Assembly (NCBI GenBank): GCA_964523675.1
Contig: CAZFZT010000001.1
Coordinates: forward strand, 70,067-134,066
Direction of reading: 5' to 3'
DNA length: 64,000 nucleotides
Source: CAZFZT01 sp964523675
GTDB taxonomy: Bacteria > Planctomycetota > Phycisphaerae > Phycisphaerales > SM1A02
The position numbers and the translations under genes are program-made. Shown one piece after another: positions 41,140-51,044 of this stretch (the first letter of the stretch is position 1; every line of letters begins with the position of its first letter). The notes beneath the pieces were generated by a model. It had not been told where the DNA came from. It did not search any database and saw only the letters and a list, made by a program, of their open reading frames with translations.

Positions 41140-42291
41140 GTGAGCGAAAACGACTCCGACCTCATCGCACTGGGGGGAAAGGTCGATCAGGACGCGCTGT
41201 TCTCGCTGTATGAACGGGTCGAACAGGCCGAGGGCGATGACGAAGCGCCTGTTACGGTCACATTCACGCTGGCGCGGGATCTCAACAAGCGACTGGACAA
41301 GTACCTTGTTGACCGGATTCCTTTTCTGAGCAGGACATCGCTGCAGCGGCTGATCCGCGAGGAAAGCGTGCGGGTCAACGGCAGGGTGCCCAAAGCATCA
41401 ACGCGGTTGCGGAAGGGTGATGTCGTCGTTGCTGTGTTGCCACCCCCGCCGAGCACTGAGATTCCCGCTGAAGACATTCCGCTCGATGTCCTTTACGAAG
41501 ATGATGACATCATCGTCATCAATAAGGCAGATGACATCATCGTGCATCCAGCACGTGGCAACAGGTCCGGCACGATCATCAATGCCCTCGCGTGGCACTT
41601 TCAGCATCGCACGAGCGGGGCGCTGTCATCAGTGGGGGAGGAGTTTGCCCGGCCGGGAGTGGTGCATCGGCTTGATCGGCATACAACCGGCGTGATGATT
41701 GCGGCGAAGACCGATACTGCGCATTGGCGGCTGGGGCATCAGTTCGAGCAGCGCAAGACCGACAAGCGTTATCTGGCAGTTGTACATGGCAAGGTTGAGC
41801 CGCATGCCGATGTGATCGATCTGCCTTTGGGCAAGCACCCAACGCTGAAGGAGAAGTACGCCGTGCGCTGGGACGAAACGGGCAAGCAGTCAGTGACGAT
41901 CTACCGCGTGCGCGAGATGTATGAGGACTTCACGCTTCTTGAACTGGAACTCAAGACCGGTCGCACACACCAGATTCGCGTGCATCTTTCTCACATCGGC
42001 TATCCGATCGTCGGTGACGATCTGTACGGCGGCCGCCATTTGCGTGGCGGTGACCTGCTTGGCTCCAGCTCAAGCGCGTCGGAACTCCGCGCCGATGACA
42101 TGCTCATTTCGCGTCAGGCGCTTCACGCCGCCTCGCTGGGCGTTGTGCATCCGATCACCCGCAAGCCGATGACTTTTCACGCGCCGCTTCACGACGACAT
42201 GAAGCAGCTCGTGCTGCTCCTGCGCAAGCATCGCTTTGTCGGTGCGATCAATGTGCCCGGTGCGACGGTCAACTTGGAGGAAGCACTTTAG
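41140..42291 (+). CDS. RluA-family pseudouridine synthase
   Basis: A 383-residue enzyme of the RluA/RluD family that isomerises uridine in rRNA or tRNA. An S4 RNA-binding domain (about 45-100, RLDKYLVDRIPFLSRTSLQR) precedes the catalytic domain, whose Asp is in VVHRLDRHTTGVMI. The remaining motifs TGRTHQIRVHLSHIGYPIVG and LHAASLGVVHPITRK are complete. I prefer GTG 41140 (VSENDSD) over TTG 41116, which would overlap the preceding gene by 4 nt; both are possible. The N-terminal 35 residues before S4 are acidic and family-atypical. RluD (23S rRNA) is the nearest assignment. Confidence 0.92.
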   Translation: MSENDSDLIALGGKVDQDALFSLYERVEQAEGDDEAPVTVTFTLARDLNKRLDKYLVDRIPFLSRTSLQRLIREESVRVNGRVPKASTRLRKGDVVVAVLPPPPSTEIPAEDIPLDVLYEDDDIIVINKADDIIVHPARGNRSGTIINALAWHFQHRTSGALSSVGEEFARPGVVHRLDRHTTGVMIAAKTDTAHWRLGHQFEQRKTDKRYLAVVHGKVEPHADVIDLPLGKHPTLKEKYAVRWDETGKQSVTIYRVREMYEDFTLLELELKTGRTHQIRVHLSHIGYPIVGDDLYGGRHLRGGDLLGSSSSASELRADDMLISRQALHAASLGVVHPITRKPMTFHAPLHDDMKQLVLLLRKHRFVGAINVPGATVNLEEAL

Positions 42292-42368
42292 AACTGTCCG
42301 CATTCCCCTCGCCAATACGTTTCAGATTGACCTGCTCTCATTCGCATGCCGATGAGGCGGGTTCCAGG

Positions 42369-43544
42369 TCACCGCAACTTCACCGTCACCAGCGCCACCA
42401 TTGCAAAGACCACGGCCAGCAGCCAGAAGCGGGTAACGACCTGCTGTTCCGACCACCCGCCAAGGTGGAAGTGATGATGAATCGGCGAGCAGCGGAAGAT
42501 GCGCTCACCCTTGGTCCACTTGAAATACCCCACCTGAAGTATGACACTTCCCATCTCCATGAAGAAGATTGCTCCAATGATGAGCAGCAGGATTTCTTGG
42601 CGAATCGCAACCGCAATGTAGGCAAGCAATCCGCCCAGCGGCAGCGATCCGGTGTCGCCCATGAATACCCTTGCCGGTGCGCAATTGAACCATAAGAAGC
42701 CAAGACATGCACCAGCCATCGCACCGGTAACCACCATCAGTTCCTTGCTCCCGGGGATGTGGGGGAACATGAGCGTCTTCGCCGCCTCCGCCTGCCCTGC
42801 GATATAGCAGAGCGCCATCATCGCAAAGGCCGCGACAGCAAGCGTGCCCGCAGCCAGCCCATCCATGCCATCTGTCAGGTTGACGGCATTTGACGTGCCG
42901 GCAATCAGGAGCATGGCGATCACAACGAACGAAATGACGCCGAGGACGATCACACTGCCTTCAACGATGAACGTGGCGCTTGCAGCCGGCGGCACATAGG
43001 TTCTCTGGAACGGCAGGTTGAGAACGTGTGCTGCCTCGGCGCCGACGCCATGTCGAAAGAGGTAGTACCCTGCAATCGCCCCGATTCCGAGTTGGAAGAG
43101 CAGCTTCTCCCACGCATAAAGCCCTTCGCGTGAGCCGGGGCTTCGTCGTGCTGATGTCAGCTTGAGCCAATCATCGACTCCGCCCACTGCCGCCAACCAG
43201 ATCAGCACAATGACGGCCAGATGGACATATCGCTCGGTTAAGTCTGCGAAGAGCAGCACGGTTGCAAGCACCGAGCCGCAGATTAACACGCCGCCCATGG
43301 TCGGCGTCGCAGCTTTGGATTCCATCAAACGGTTGAGGTCCGCGTGATAGAACTCCGGCGCATCGCCGATCTTCTGCTTCAGCAGAAACGCAATGGTGCG
43401 CTTCCCGAAAAGTAGCACGAGGAGGAAGCTGAAAATGACTGCAAAGAACGCCCGGAACTCCAGTTCATAAAGCACCCGCACGAGCGGAAACAGGCCGATC
43501 TCATCAAGCCACTGGTTCGTCAATTGGAGCAGGTTGTACAGCAC
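42369..43544 (-). CDS. mraY: Phospho-N-acetylmuramoyl-pentapeptide transferase
   Basis: A 391-residue polytopic membrane enzyme with about ten helices that transfers phospho-MurNAc-pentapeptide to undecaprenyl phosphate, forming lipid I. Motifs: KAATPTMGGVLICGS, GGVDDWLKLTS (Asp-rich loop), NAVNLTDGMDGLAAG, FNCAPARVFMGDTGSLPLGG, and the late HHHFHLGGWSEQQVV loop. It is the last gene of the queA-murE-murF-mraY operon, 21 nt after murF. It is slightly longer than E. coli MraY (360) through a loop around 150-190. Confidence 0.96.
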   Translation of the reverse strand: MLYNLLQLTNQWLDEIGLFPLVRVLYELEFRAFFAVIFSFLLVLLFGKRTIAFLLKQKIGDAPEFYHADLNRLMESKAATPTMGGVLICGSVLATVLLFADLTERYVHLAVIVLIWLAAVGGVDDWLKLTSARRSPGSREGLYAWEKLLFQLGIGAIAGYYLFRHGVGAEAAHVLNLPFQRTYVPPAASATFIVEGSVIVLGVISFVVIAMLLIAGTSNAVNLTDGMDGLAAGTLAVAAFAMMALCYIAGQAEAAKTLMFPHIPGSKELMVVTGAMAGACLGFLWFNCAPARVFMGDTGSLPLGGLLAYIAVAIRQEILLLIIGAIFFMEMGSVILQVGYFKWTKGERIFRCSPIHHHFHLGGWSEQQVVTRFWLLAVVFAMVALVTVKLR

Positions 43545-43565
43545 GATGTCTGGTCGAGGACTTGG

Positions 43566-45044
43566 TCAGTGGTGGTGCTGCGCGGCAAGCGCAATGTCAT
43601 CAGAACAGGACCATTCTTCACGGCGGCTCTCGGGCAAACCGGCCTGCCTCGCCTGAAGGGTATTGACGATGCGTTCCAGCGCCGCTCCGCGCGACGCCTT
43701 GATGAGAACGGCATCATGTGGATGGAGAAGATCGCAGATGTCTTCGATTGCGTCGGCAGTGGCTTGCGCGTAATGCCGAAGCCGCGAAGGATGCCACGCC
43801 GACGGCAATGCGTCAGCAATGTGAGCCGCAAGCTCCCCAATCAAAATGACCTGATCGAACGGCGTTGTGCGGTGGAGTTCCAGAATCAGCTGACCAATCT
43901 CCGCATGAAGGGCAGGACTTTCGGGCCCCAGTTCCAACATATTCCCGAGAATCAGCACTCTTCGCGGCGCATCAGCGGTAAGCTCGCTGAAAGTTCTGAG
44001 CGCTGCGGCAGTGGATTCCGGATTGGCGTTGTAGGCGTCGTTGAAAATGTTCAAACGAGCAATACGCTGGGGGGTAAACCGCATTGCCTCCGGCTGAACT
44101 GTCCGAAGACCGGCACGGATACGGTCATCGGTCAACCCCATTCGCCGGCCGGTTGCGACCGCCGCAATCGCATTGATGGCGTTGTGTTCACCAGGTAACG
44201 CCGTTTCGAATCGCGCCCGGGCATTGATCTCAAACCACCACCGATCCGCATTGTCGCGACCGCGACCCGTCAAGCGTAGGTCTCCATCAATCGACCTGCC
44301 GAATGTAATCGCTGACGGCGCGATCTTCAAGTACGGCTGTAAAGTGGGTGCATCAGCTGTCACCAGTGCAAGACCATCCTCGCGCAAGTGAGACAAAATG
44401 CACGCCTTTTCCCTGGCTACACCTTGAAGAGAACCTAGCCGCTCCAGATGTGAACGTCCGATCGAGGTAATGATCGCAATGTCTGGTTCCGCAAGCGCCG
44501 CCAGTCGTCCGATTTCGCCGGGCGCATTGGTGCCGATTTCAACGACCACGTAATGATCGCGTGGCGAGGCGGCAAGGATCGTCAGAGGTACCCCGATCTC
44601 ATTATTGAATGACTTCGGCGCACAGCTCCCTTGCAGGCCGTTTGAAAGGACGCCATGAACAAGACGCTTCGTGGTGGTTTTGCCCGCTGATCCGGTGATG
44701 GCTATCACCTTTGTGGTGGTGAAGGTGCGGCGGTATGCGAGAGCGAGCCGGCCCAGAGCGCGCCGCGTGTCATCAACTTTCAAGACCCCAACAGTTTCAG
44801 GTGCGTCCACCTCCGTGTCGCACTCGACGATGACGAGCGCAGCGCCACGGCGGACCGCCTCCCGCGCGAATGCATGGCCATCATGTCGATCTCCTTTGAG
44901 AGCGAAATAAGCCCTGCTGGTTAAGTCGGCGCGCGTATCGATGCCAACGCCTGCCAGAGGGGCGCCGAGCGCGGCCGGACTCGGCCGGCGCACCCATTGG
45001 CCGCCGGTCACAGCGCTGATGTGCTCGCCCGTAAAGAAGCTCAT
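43566..45044 (-). CDS. murF: UDP-MurNAc-tripeptide:D-Ala-D-Ala ligase
   Basis: A 492-residue Mur ligase adding D-Ala-D-Ala to UDP-MurNAc-tripeptide in the cytoplasm. The P-loop is ITGSAGKTTTKRL; KSFNNEIGVPLTIL and EIGTNAPGEIGRLA are typical of MurF; the C-terminal domain has IFNDAYNANPESTAAAL and LILGNMLELG. Its ATG overlaps the stop of murE by 4 nt, showing translational coupling. Length is 40 residues above the E. coli enzyme, mostly at the C-terminus. Confidence 0.96.
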   Translation of the reverse strand: MSFFTGEHISAVTGGQWVRRPSPAALGAPLAGVGIDTRADLTSRAYFALKGDRHDGHAFAREAVRRGAALVIVECDTEVDAPETVGVLKVDDTRRALGRLALAYRRTFTTTKVIAITGSAGKTTTKRLVHGVLSNGLQGSCAPKSFNNEIGVPLTILAASPRDHYVVVEIGTNAPGEIGRLAALAEPDIAIITSIGRSHLERLGSLQGVAREKACILSHLREDGLALVTADAPTLQPYLKIAPSAITFGRSIDGDLRLTGRGRDNADRWWFEINARARFETALPGEHNAINAIAAVATGRRMGLTDDRIRAGLRTVQPEAMRFTPQRIARLNIFNDAYNANPESTAAALRTFSELTADAPRRVLILGNMLELGPESPALHAEIGQLILELHRTTPFDQVILIGELAAHIADALPSAWHPSRLRHYAQATADAIEDICDLLHPHDAVLIKASRGAALERIVNTLQARQAGLPESRREEWSCSDDIALAAQHHH

Positions 45045-46591
45045 GAACCGGCAACAACCCTTCTGCAGCCCAGGCCGTCCGCTGCTTGCTTGAGATGAGG
45101 AGCGTTCGCGATCGCTTCGCGCGCAATGAGACGATCGTCGAACGCTCGTTTCTCGTTGCCGATGATCTGGTAATCCTCGTGACCTTTGCCCGCGATAACG
45201 ATCAGGTCGCCGGGAGTCGCACGGTCAATCGCAGCTTCGATCGCATCTCGGCGGTCTGTGATGCGCAGCATCATGCCGGTGAATCCAGCGGGGATGCCGG
45301 CGATGACTTCATCCACAATGGCTTCGGGATCTTCGGTGCGCGGGTTGTCGGATGTTACGATGACCTCATCCGCCCACGCGCATGCTGCACTGGCCATGCG
45401 CGGCCGCTTGGTGCGATCGCGATCACCGCCGCAGCCAAACACCACGCGCAATGCTCCGCCGGGCGGAACGAGCGGCTTCACGGAACGAAGCACATTGTCC
45501 AGCGCATCGTCGGTGTGCGCGTAATCAACGAACACGGCGTAAGGATGGTCCGGTGAGGTGACCGGCTCCAGCCGGCCTGGCGGCGCAGCGCAAGCAGCGA
45601 GCGCCGCCTCAAGATCACTTGCAACTGCTCCGCAAAGATGTGAAGCCGCCAACGCCTGCAAGGCGTTCATCACATTGTGCCTGCCAATGAGCGGCAGCCG
45701 CACATCGAACGCGCCCCACGGCCCCTGTAGGCAGACATTGGTCCCGCTCATCGACTCGCCATGGAGCTGCGCCGTACAAGTCGCGCGATCATCTCCAAGT
45801 GAACATTGCAGCACCCGGCCTTTGCATCTTTCGATCATGTACGCCGCGTGAGCATCATCAACATTGACCACTGCCCAATCAACCTCTGACACGGACTCGA
45901 ACAAAATTGCTTTGGCTGCCGCGTACCGATCCATGGAGCCGTGGTAGTCAAGGTGATCGCCGGATAGGTTAGTAAAAATCGCACCCTGAAAAGTCAATCC
46001 TGCGACGCGTTGCTGCTGCAGTGCATGGCTTGAGCACTCCATCACGCACGCCTGGCATCCAGCGTCAAGCATGCGGCGAAGCCACGCAGATACATCACAT
46101 GCGCTCGGCGTGGTGAGAGAAGCGGGAAAGCGGCAATGTCCGTCGTCGATCTGCACGGTTCCAATGAGCCCACAGCGCATCCCAGTTCGAGTCATCAATT
46201 GATGGATGAGATGCGCCGTCGTGGTTTTCCCGTTCGTGCCGGTGACGCCGATGAGTTTGAGAGACCGGCTCGGATTGTTGTAAAACGCCTCTGCAAGGTG
46301 CGCGGCGGCGAACGGGACATCGCATGCCGCAATGAACGCTGCAGAATCAGGCACGATCGCGGAGGCATCGCTCACGACCGCGGCAGCGCCTCGCGCGATG
46401 GCATCATCGATGAATCGACGACCGTCAACAGCGCAACCCTGCTTCGCAATGAACAGTGAGCCGGGCAGGGCCAGGCGGGAGTCTTCGACGACGCCGGTGA
46501 TGGTCGTAGCCCCATCGCCGCGGACAAGCCGAATGTCAACGACCGCGCCTTGGACGCTTTGAATGAGGTCGGCAAGTGTGGTTTCGCGCAT
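45041..46591 (-). CDS. murE: UDP-MurNAc-dipeptide:meso-diaminopimelate ligase
   Basis: A 516-residue Mur ligase adding the third stem residue. The P-loop is GVTGTNGKTTTAHLI, and EVDWAVVNVDDAHA and HNVMNALQALAA follow. The C-terminal domain has VFGCGGDRDRTKRPRM and the substrate motif DNPR (TSDNPRTEDPEAIV), which signals meso-diaminopimelate rather than lysine. The start is set at ATG 46591 (RETTLADLIQ); the frame continues to 46642 without conserved sequence. It follows queA after 93 nt and overlaps murF by 4 nt. Confidence 0.95.
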   Translation of the reverse strand: MRETTLADLIQSVQGAVVDIRLVRGDGATTITGVVEDSRLALPGSLFIAKQGCAVDGRRFIDDAIARGAAAVVSDASAIVPDSAAFIAACDVPFAAAHLAEAFYNNPSRSLKLIGVTGTNGKTTTAHLIHQLMTRTGMRCGLIGTVQIDDGHCRFPASLTTPSACDVSAWLRRMLDAGCQACVMECSSHALQQQRVAGLTFQGAIFTNLSGDHLDYHGSMDRYAAAKAILFESVSEVDWAVVNVDDAHAAYMIERCKGRVLQCSLGDDRATCTAQLHGESMSGTNVCLQGPWGAFDVRLPLIGRHNVMNALQALAASHLCGAVASDLEAALAACAAPPGRLEPVTSPDHPYAVFVDYAHTDDALDNVLRSVKPLVPPGGALRVVFGCGGDRDRTKRPRMASAACAWADEVIVTSDNPRTEDPEAIVDEVIAGIPAGFTGMMLRITDRRDAIEAAIDRATPGDLIVIAGKGHEDYQIIGNEKRAFDDRLIAREAIANAPHLKQAADGLGCRRVVAGS

Positions 46592-46684
46592 CTCTGCAGG
46601 AGAAATATCGGCAACGCGGGCGCAGGGGCGACAAGATACCATGAATGAATCGCAAGGGGCGGTGAGGCAACAAGCGACGACACT

Positions 46685-47860
46685 TCAAGGCAGGATCAAC
46701 ATGCAGTCGCCGTACGAATAGAAGCGGTATTCCTGTTCGATGGCCGCTGCGTAGATATCCTTGAGCCGCTCAAGGCCGATCATCGCACCAACAAGCGCGA
46801 GCAGCGTTGATCGGGGAAGGTGAAAGTTGGTCAACATGCCGTCAACGTGACGGAAGGTGTATGGCGGCGCAATCAGCAGATCGGTCGAGCCAGTGATTGG
46901 TTCGACGGCATCAGGCAGGAGCTCGGGCAGTGACTCAAGCGTCCGGACCGAGGTCGTGCCGATGGCGATAAGGCGGCCGGATGACCGCTCGCCGCTTGCC
47001 TCCTGCCGATCTCGCAGGAATGCGACAGTCTCGGGTGGCACTGCATACTCCTCACGGTGCATCCGATGCTGCGCAAGCGTCGGGGCGGTCACCGGTTTGA
47101 ACGTTCCTGCACCGACATGAAGTGTGACTCGCAATCGGCGAATGCCGCTTTCATCGAGCCGCGCGAGGAGTTCCGGCGTGAAATGCAGGCCGGCCGTTGG
47201 CGCTGCGACCGACTTTCTCGAATCCGGCGATGAATCGGCATACACCGTCTCATACCACTTGCGATCCATCTCATCACCAATATCAGTTCGGCGGCCGCGT
47301 GCGCGAATGATGTAAGGCGGCAAAGGCGTGCGGCCAATGCGTTCAAGAAGGGCGGGCGCACTGCCTGATGCGCATCCCGGGTCGACCAACACGATCCATT
47401 CACCGCCATCGACAGCACGATCCGCCAGTGCAAGCGTGACGCCGGTGAGCTCGCCGGGAGGATGCAGAAGCTCGATGCGGTCACCCACACGCAACCGGCC
47501 ATTGCTGCGGAGCATGACGAGCCAGCGTCTGTCATGCAGCTCGCTGAGGAACAACCCTTCGACACGGCCTCCCGATCCCGCACGCCGACCAGTCAGTCGA
47601 GCCCGCGCCACCGAACTCGCGTTGAACACGAGGGCGTCTCCTTGTCCGAGGTACGTCGATAGGTCGCGCACCTGACGATGCTCGATTCGGGCTGGATCAG
47701 TGCGGCTGAGAACCATCATGCGAGCTTCATCGCGGGATCCATCGATTGGACGAGTTGCGATGAGGCGCTGCGGCAGGTGGTAATCAAGATCATCAGTGCG
47801 CAGCGATTGTTGTCCTGTCGCAGCAGCTTGGTGGGCTTCGATGTTGCGTTGGATAGACAT
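46685..47860 (-). CDS. queA: tRNA preQ1 ribosyltransferase-isomerase
   Basis: QueA transfers and isomerises the ribosyl part of SAM to preQ1-modified tRNA, giving epoxyqueuosine. The 391-residue protein shows the family start DYHLPQRLIATRP, then LVFNASSVARARLTGRR, SVAAPTAGLHFTPELL, LHVGAGTFKPV and the late NFHLPRSTLLALVGA. ATG 47860 sits 28 residues before the conserved start; the region further up to 48034 carries no family sequence. It stands at the head of the murE-murF-mraY operon, a linkage with no obvious biochemical reason. No other queuosine gene is in the window. Confidence 0.93.
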   Translation of the reverse strand: MSIQRNIEAHQAAATGQQSLRTDDLDYHLPQRLIATRPIDGSRDEARMMVLSRTDPARIEHRQVRDLSTYLGQGDALVFNASSVARARLTGRRAGSGGRVEGLFLSELHDRRWLVMLRSNGRLRVGDRIELLHPPGELTGVTLALADRAVDGGEWIVLVDPGCASGSAPALLERIGRTPLPPYIIRARGRRTDIGDEMDRKWYETVYADSSPDSRKSVAAPTAGLHFTPELLARLDESGIRRLRVTLHVGAGTFKPVTAPTLAQHRMHREEYAVPPETVAFLRDRQEASGERSSGRLIAIGTTSVRTLESLPELLPDAVEPITGSTDLLIAPPYTFRHVDGMLTNFHLPRSTLLALVGAMIGLERLKDIYAAAIEQEYRFYSYGDCMLILP

Positions 47861-48013
47861 GTGGCGCAGATGGCCTGGATCAGTCGCGCCGAGGCAATGC
47901 CTCATGGAGCGGGGAAGCGGCAATCCTAGGCCGCAATTGCAACCATTATCAGACACAGGACAGACGGGCGTCTTGGCGCTCGCAGACGGAACGAACGGTG
48001 CAACTGCATCGGT

Positions 48014-48463
48014 GTGCTCGAACCCATTCACCATCCGCTCGGAATGAAGCCGGCGCTCAAGTCGGGGTCACAGCTGGTGGTCGTGGTTGCGCCGGAACTG
48101 CCGCCGACCGTTTCATCGAAGGTGATGGATCGCGAGGTGAAGCAGTCATCGGCAGCTTGCGCAGATCGGGCTGATATCTCGTCCAAGTGCCGCATTCTGC
48201 TTAACGATGCACAGCGGGAGATTGATCGCCTGCGGCGCGGCCTTTCAGAGGGGCCATGGGAGGTCGCTCAAGACCTGCTTTGCGGGGGGGAGTCATGGAG
48301 TGATCCGCCGTCGTCTCCCCAGTCGCGCAGAATCTACGCCGTCGATCCAATCGGTGAGCCGCCTCCACCGGTGGTCGAGTCGCCACCGTCTGCGCCAAGC
48401 GCGCATGTTCTCACGCGGCCACATGTGACAAATCTCGGCACCCTGCTGGATGTGCTGATCTGA
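48014..48463 (+). CDS. Hypothetical protein, possible secreted or regulatory small protein
   Basis: A frame of up to 149 residues from GTG 48014, or 139 from ATG 48044. It has a short hydrophobic stretch (QLVVVVAPELPP), a charged, probably helical middle (DISSKCRILLNDAQREIDRL) and a Pro-rich C-terminus (DPIGEPPPPVVESPPSAPSA). Codon usage looks consistent with coding, no opposite-strand frame of quality competes, and it fills the gap between queA and a TraB-like gene. I see no convincing ribosome-binding site and no family. Confidence 0.4.
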   Translation: MLEPIHHPLGMKPALKSGSQLVVVVAPELPPTVSSKVMDREVKQSSAACADRADISSKCRILLNDAQREIDRLRRGLSEGPWEVAQDLLCGGESWSDPPSSPQSRRIYAVDPIGEPPPPVVESPPSAPSAHVLTRPHVTNLGTLLDVLI

Positions 48464-48471
48464 TCAGCCGG

Positions 48472-49764
48472 TCACTGCTGCATCTGCTGCAACTGCCGCA
48501 TCTGCTCGCGCAGTGTCTGCCGAATCATCCGCCGCATTTGCTGGACCTGTCGCGGATGGAGCGTCGAGTCCTCGACACGCCATGTAATGGCGGGGATCCA
48601 GCGCACCGAGGTCGGCTCATAGCCGAGTCGCTCAAGCCGCCGCGCGAAATCATCCATATGCGCGGCCCCATAGAAGATCGCAACGGATTCCACCTCCGGC
48701 TCGTCGCGGATGATCGACTCCAAGTCCCTGATCGGGATCTTGTTTCGTTCGTTGATCAGCACCTCACCGAAGCCCTCACCCATTTGATGAAGCGATTGCT
48801 CAATCAATCGCTGATTGCTGAGCACCTCGATCATCATGACCTTCGCCATGTCGGAGACAGCTCCCTCCATCATCTGGTCAAGCCAGGTGACAAGACCCAG
48901 AAGCATCTTGGCAACAGCAGCGGGGAACCCGCCGCCTGCGATGGCCTCGAGGTCGCCCATCTTGAGGTCGCGTTCGCCGAACGCTTCGGAAAGCTGCGCC
49001 AGATTCATGTCGCTATTGCGCCAATTGGGCGCGGTGTAATCCATCTCGGCGAGTTGATACGCCATGCCGAGGGCGCTGGCCAGCTGCTGCTGGATATTGT
49101 CGCGGTCGATGGCCAGCGGCTCGATGTCGTCAGAATGACCGACATGAAGATCAGAACGGAAACCTTCGCCTCCGGGTACGCCGTCCGAGCCGTAACTTGT
49201 TACGCGAAAGCCGCTACCTTCCTCGAGCGATTCGTAGACAATCGGTCGGCTCCATGCGTCCGTCATGGCTTCCTTAAACCAATTGACGGCAATGGCTTCA
49301 CTCTGCTCAATCGTGTTCTTCAGTTGCTCCGCCGAGTCGGGATAGCGGCCGTGCGCTTCGCGGTGCAGTTCGGCAACTGAGGCGACAAAGCGCAGCGCGC
49401 GCTTCGTGTTCTTCGCCCGTTCCTCATCTGTCTCGCCTGTGGCTTTACCCACGCCGGCCGGCGTGACCGCCTCGTAAAGCACGATGTCGTACTCACTCAA
49501 TATGGCCTGTAACTGTTGGTAGAGTTCCGGGTCGCCGATATGCGCGACACCGACCAACGCGACGCGCGGGCCGGCTTCGCCTTGGCGCTCAAACTCCTGC
49601 ACTGCCACCTCCAGCGACAGCCGCTTGTTCCGCTCTCCTGTGACGCGTAGAAATCGCAGGTGCTCGTCATCCCCCGATTGCTCCTCTTGCGCTGTCGCGA
49701 ACGGTGCAGCGGTTAAGAGAAGCAGCAACACGAGCAGCCAGTTCCAAAGCCGGACTCCATGCAT
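48472..49764 (-). CDS. TraB/TIKI-like secreted protein with inserted pseudopilin (GspG-like) domain
   Basis: A 430-residue protein with signal peptide (LLVLLLLLTAAPFATA). A TraB/TIKI/GumN-type fold is split in two: the first part holds ALVGVAHIGDPELYQQLQAI and DIVLYEAVTP, the last part VAIFYGAAHMDDFARRL. Between them, about 130-210, lies a segment like the C-terminal domain of type II secretion major pseudopilins (GRYPDSAEQLKN ... SRPIVYE ... SYGSDGVPGGEGFRSDL), where Asp/Gly positions resemble the GspG calcium loop. The C-terminus is a Gln/Met/Arg-rich helix. Function unknown; related TIKI proteins are metalloproteases, but the metal ligands here are not certain. Confidence 0.8.
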   Translation of the reverse strand: MHGVRLWNWLLVLLLLLTAAPFATAQEEQSGDDEHLRFLRVTGERNKRLSLEVAVQEFERQGEAGPRVALVGVAHIGDPELYQQLQAILSEYDIVLYEAVTPAGVGKATGETDEERAKNTKRALRFVASVAELHREAHGRYPDSAEQLKNTIEQSEAIAVNWFKEAMTDAWSRPIVYESLEEGSGFRVTSYGSDGVPGGEGFRSDLHVGHSDDIEPLAIDRDNIQQQLASALGMAYQLAEMDYTAPNWRNSDMNLAQLSEAFGERDLKMGDLEAIAGGGFPAAVAKMLLGLVTWLDQMMEGAVSDMAKVMMIEVLSNQRLIEQSLHQMGEGFGEVLINERNKIPIRDLESIIRDEPEVESVAIFYGAAHMDDFARRLERLGYEPTSVRWIPAITWRVEDSTLHPRQVQQMRRMIRQTLREQMRQLQQMQQ

Positions 49765-49890
49765 TGGTCATTTCCTTTTCGAGCGTGCGTGGGTCTTCCA
49801 CAGGGGCAAAGGCAGTGCTGGTTCATGAACGGTACAACAGTGTCAATCGCTCTCACCCTCTGTCATGTCAATCGACACATCGTAGGCGTC

Positions 49891-50871
49891 TTATGCCCGA
49901 ACTGCCGCACGCTCAAGACGGTTACGAACGGCTTCCCATATGGGCCCTTGCCCGGTTGGATTCTCAACCAGGATCACCGAAGCCCCACATTGATCGGCCC
50001 GACGAAGCGCGTCATAGAGCCCGGCAGCATACGCATTCGCCTCATTCGGCATTTGTATGACGTCATCTTGCGGCGGTTCGATCACGCTGATCGCAAGAAT
50101 CACTGCTCCGGTTGCGCGTTCAGCGGCTCGCTCCTGAAGCCGGGCTGCATCGACAAGCTCGGTTCTGGTACGAGGCGCGTAATGCCGCTGCGATGTGCCG
50201 GGGCTGCGCGTTTGCGAAAGGGGGGCTTCCACTTCAACGTCAGTGCCCATGACCGCCGCGATGGCGCTGGCGCTGATGCTGCCGGGCCGAAGAATGCGCG
50301 GCGTGTCGCATGACACATCGAGGACGGTTGACTCAATGCCCAGGTCGCAAGGACCGCCGTCAAGAATGAGTAGTGCCGGCACGTCGGCGAAGTCATCCGC
50401 AACATGCTCAGCCCTCGTGGGCGACACGTGCCCGCTGCGATTGGCGGACGGAGCGGAGATCGGTCCGCCGAACTCCTGAAGCAGTGCGCGGGCGACAGGG
50501 TGGGCAGGTGCACGTAGGGCGATCGTTTCAAAGCCGGCCGTTGCCCGATCCGGCACCTTATCTGCTTTCGCCACAACCAGGGTAAGCGGCCCCGGCCAGA
50601 ATCGCTCTGTAAGCGCTTCACAGCGGTCATCCCACTGTCGGACCAACTGCCGCGAGGTTTGGCTGCCGAGCACGTGCGCGATGAGCGGATTATCGAATGG
50701 CCGCCCCTTGAGCTGGTAGACTCGCTCTAATGCCTGCGGGTTGAGTGTGTCGGCGCCGAGGCCATAGACTGTTTCCGTCGGGAATGCGACCACGCCGCCA
50801 TCGAGAAGTATCTGCGCAGCGCGGCCGATTGATTGCGGACCCGGGGCGACTGTGGGCATGCGTGGGCGCAT
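49891..50871 (-). CDS. L-threonylcarbamoyladenylate synthase (Sua5/YciO/YrdC family)
   Basis: A 326-residue Sua5-type enzyme making threonylcarbamoyl-AMP for t6A37 of tRNA. The YrdC domain is at about 15-205: VVAFPTETVYGLGADTLN, KGRPFDNPLIAHV, PGPLTLVV, PISAPSANRSGHVSPT and ESTVLDV. A C-terminal Sua5 domain follows (linker SPGTSQRHYAPRT and the Rossmann-like end). The presence of this second domain marks the Sua5 rather than TsaC form. ATG 50871 is chosen just before the conserved region; 50859 and 50916 are alternatives. Confidence 0.93.
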   Translation of the reverse strand: MRPRMPTVAPGPQSIGRAAQILLDGGVVAFPTETVYGLGADTLNPQALERVYQLKGRPFDNPLIAHVLGSQTSRQLVRQWDDRCEALTERFWPGPLTLVVAKADKVPDRATAGFETIALRAPAHPVARALLQEFGGPISAPSANRSGHVSPTRAEHVADDFADVPALLILDGGPCDLGIESTVLDVSCDTPRILRPGSISASAIAAVMGTDVEVEAPLSQTRSPGTSQRHYAPRTRTELVDAARLQERAAERATGAVILAISVIEPPQDDVIQMPNEANAYAAGLYDALRRADQCGASVILVENPTGQGPIWEAVRNRLERAAVRA

Positions 50872-51044
50872 GATAGAGTCAAGTGGATCAACTCCGATTC
50901 CGAGCTGATTGAGCAAAGCGGCACGCCTCGCTCCTGCGCCCTAGGCCATGATCCGCTATACTCTGCCCCCGGCTCTCGGCTCTCCCGCCTCGGAAACCTT
51001 GCTACGTTTGGTGGCGGGACAGTGGACAGCACTTCTCCTTCCTC

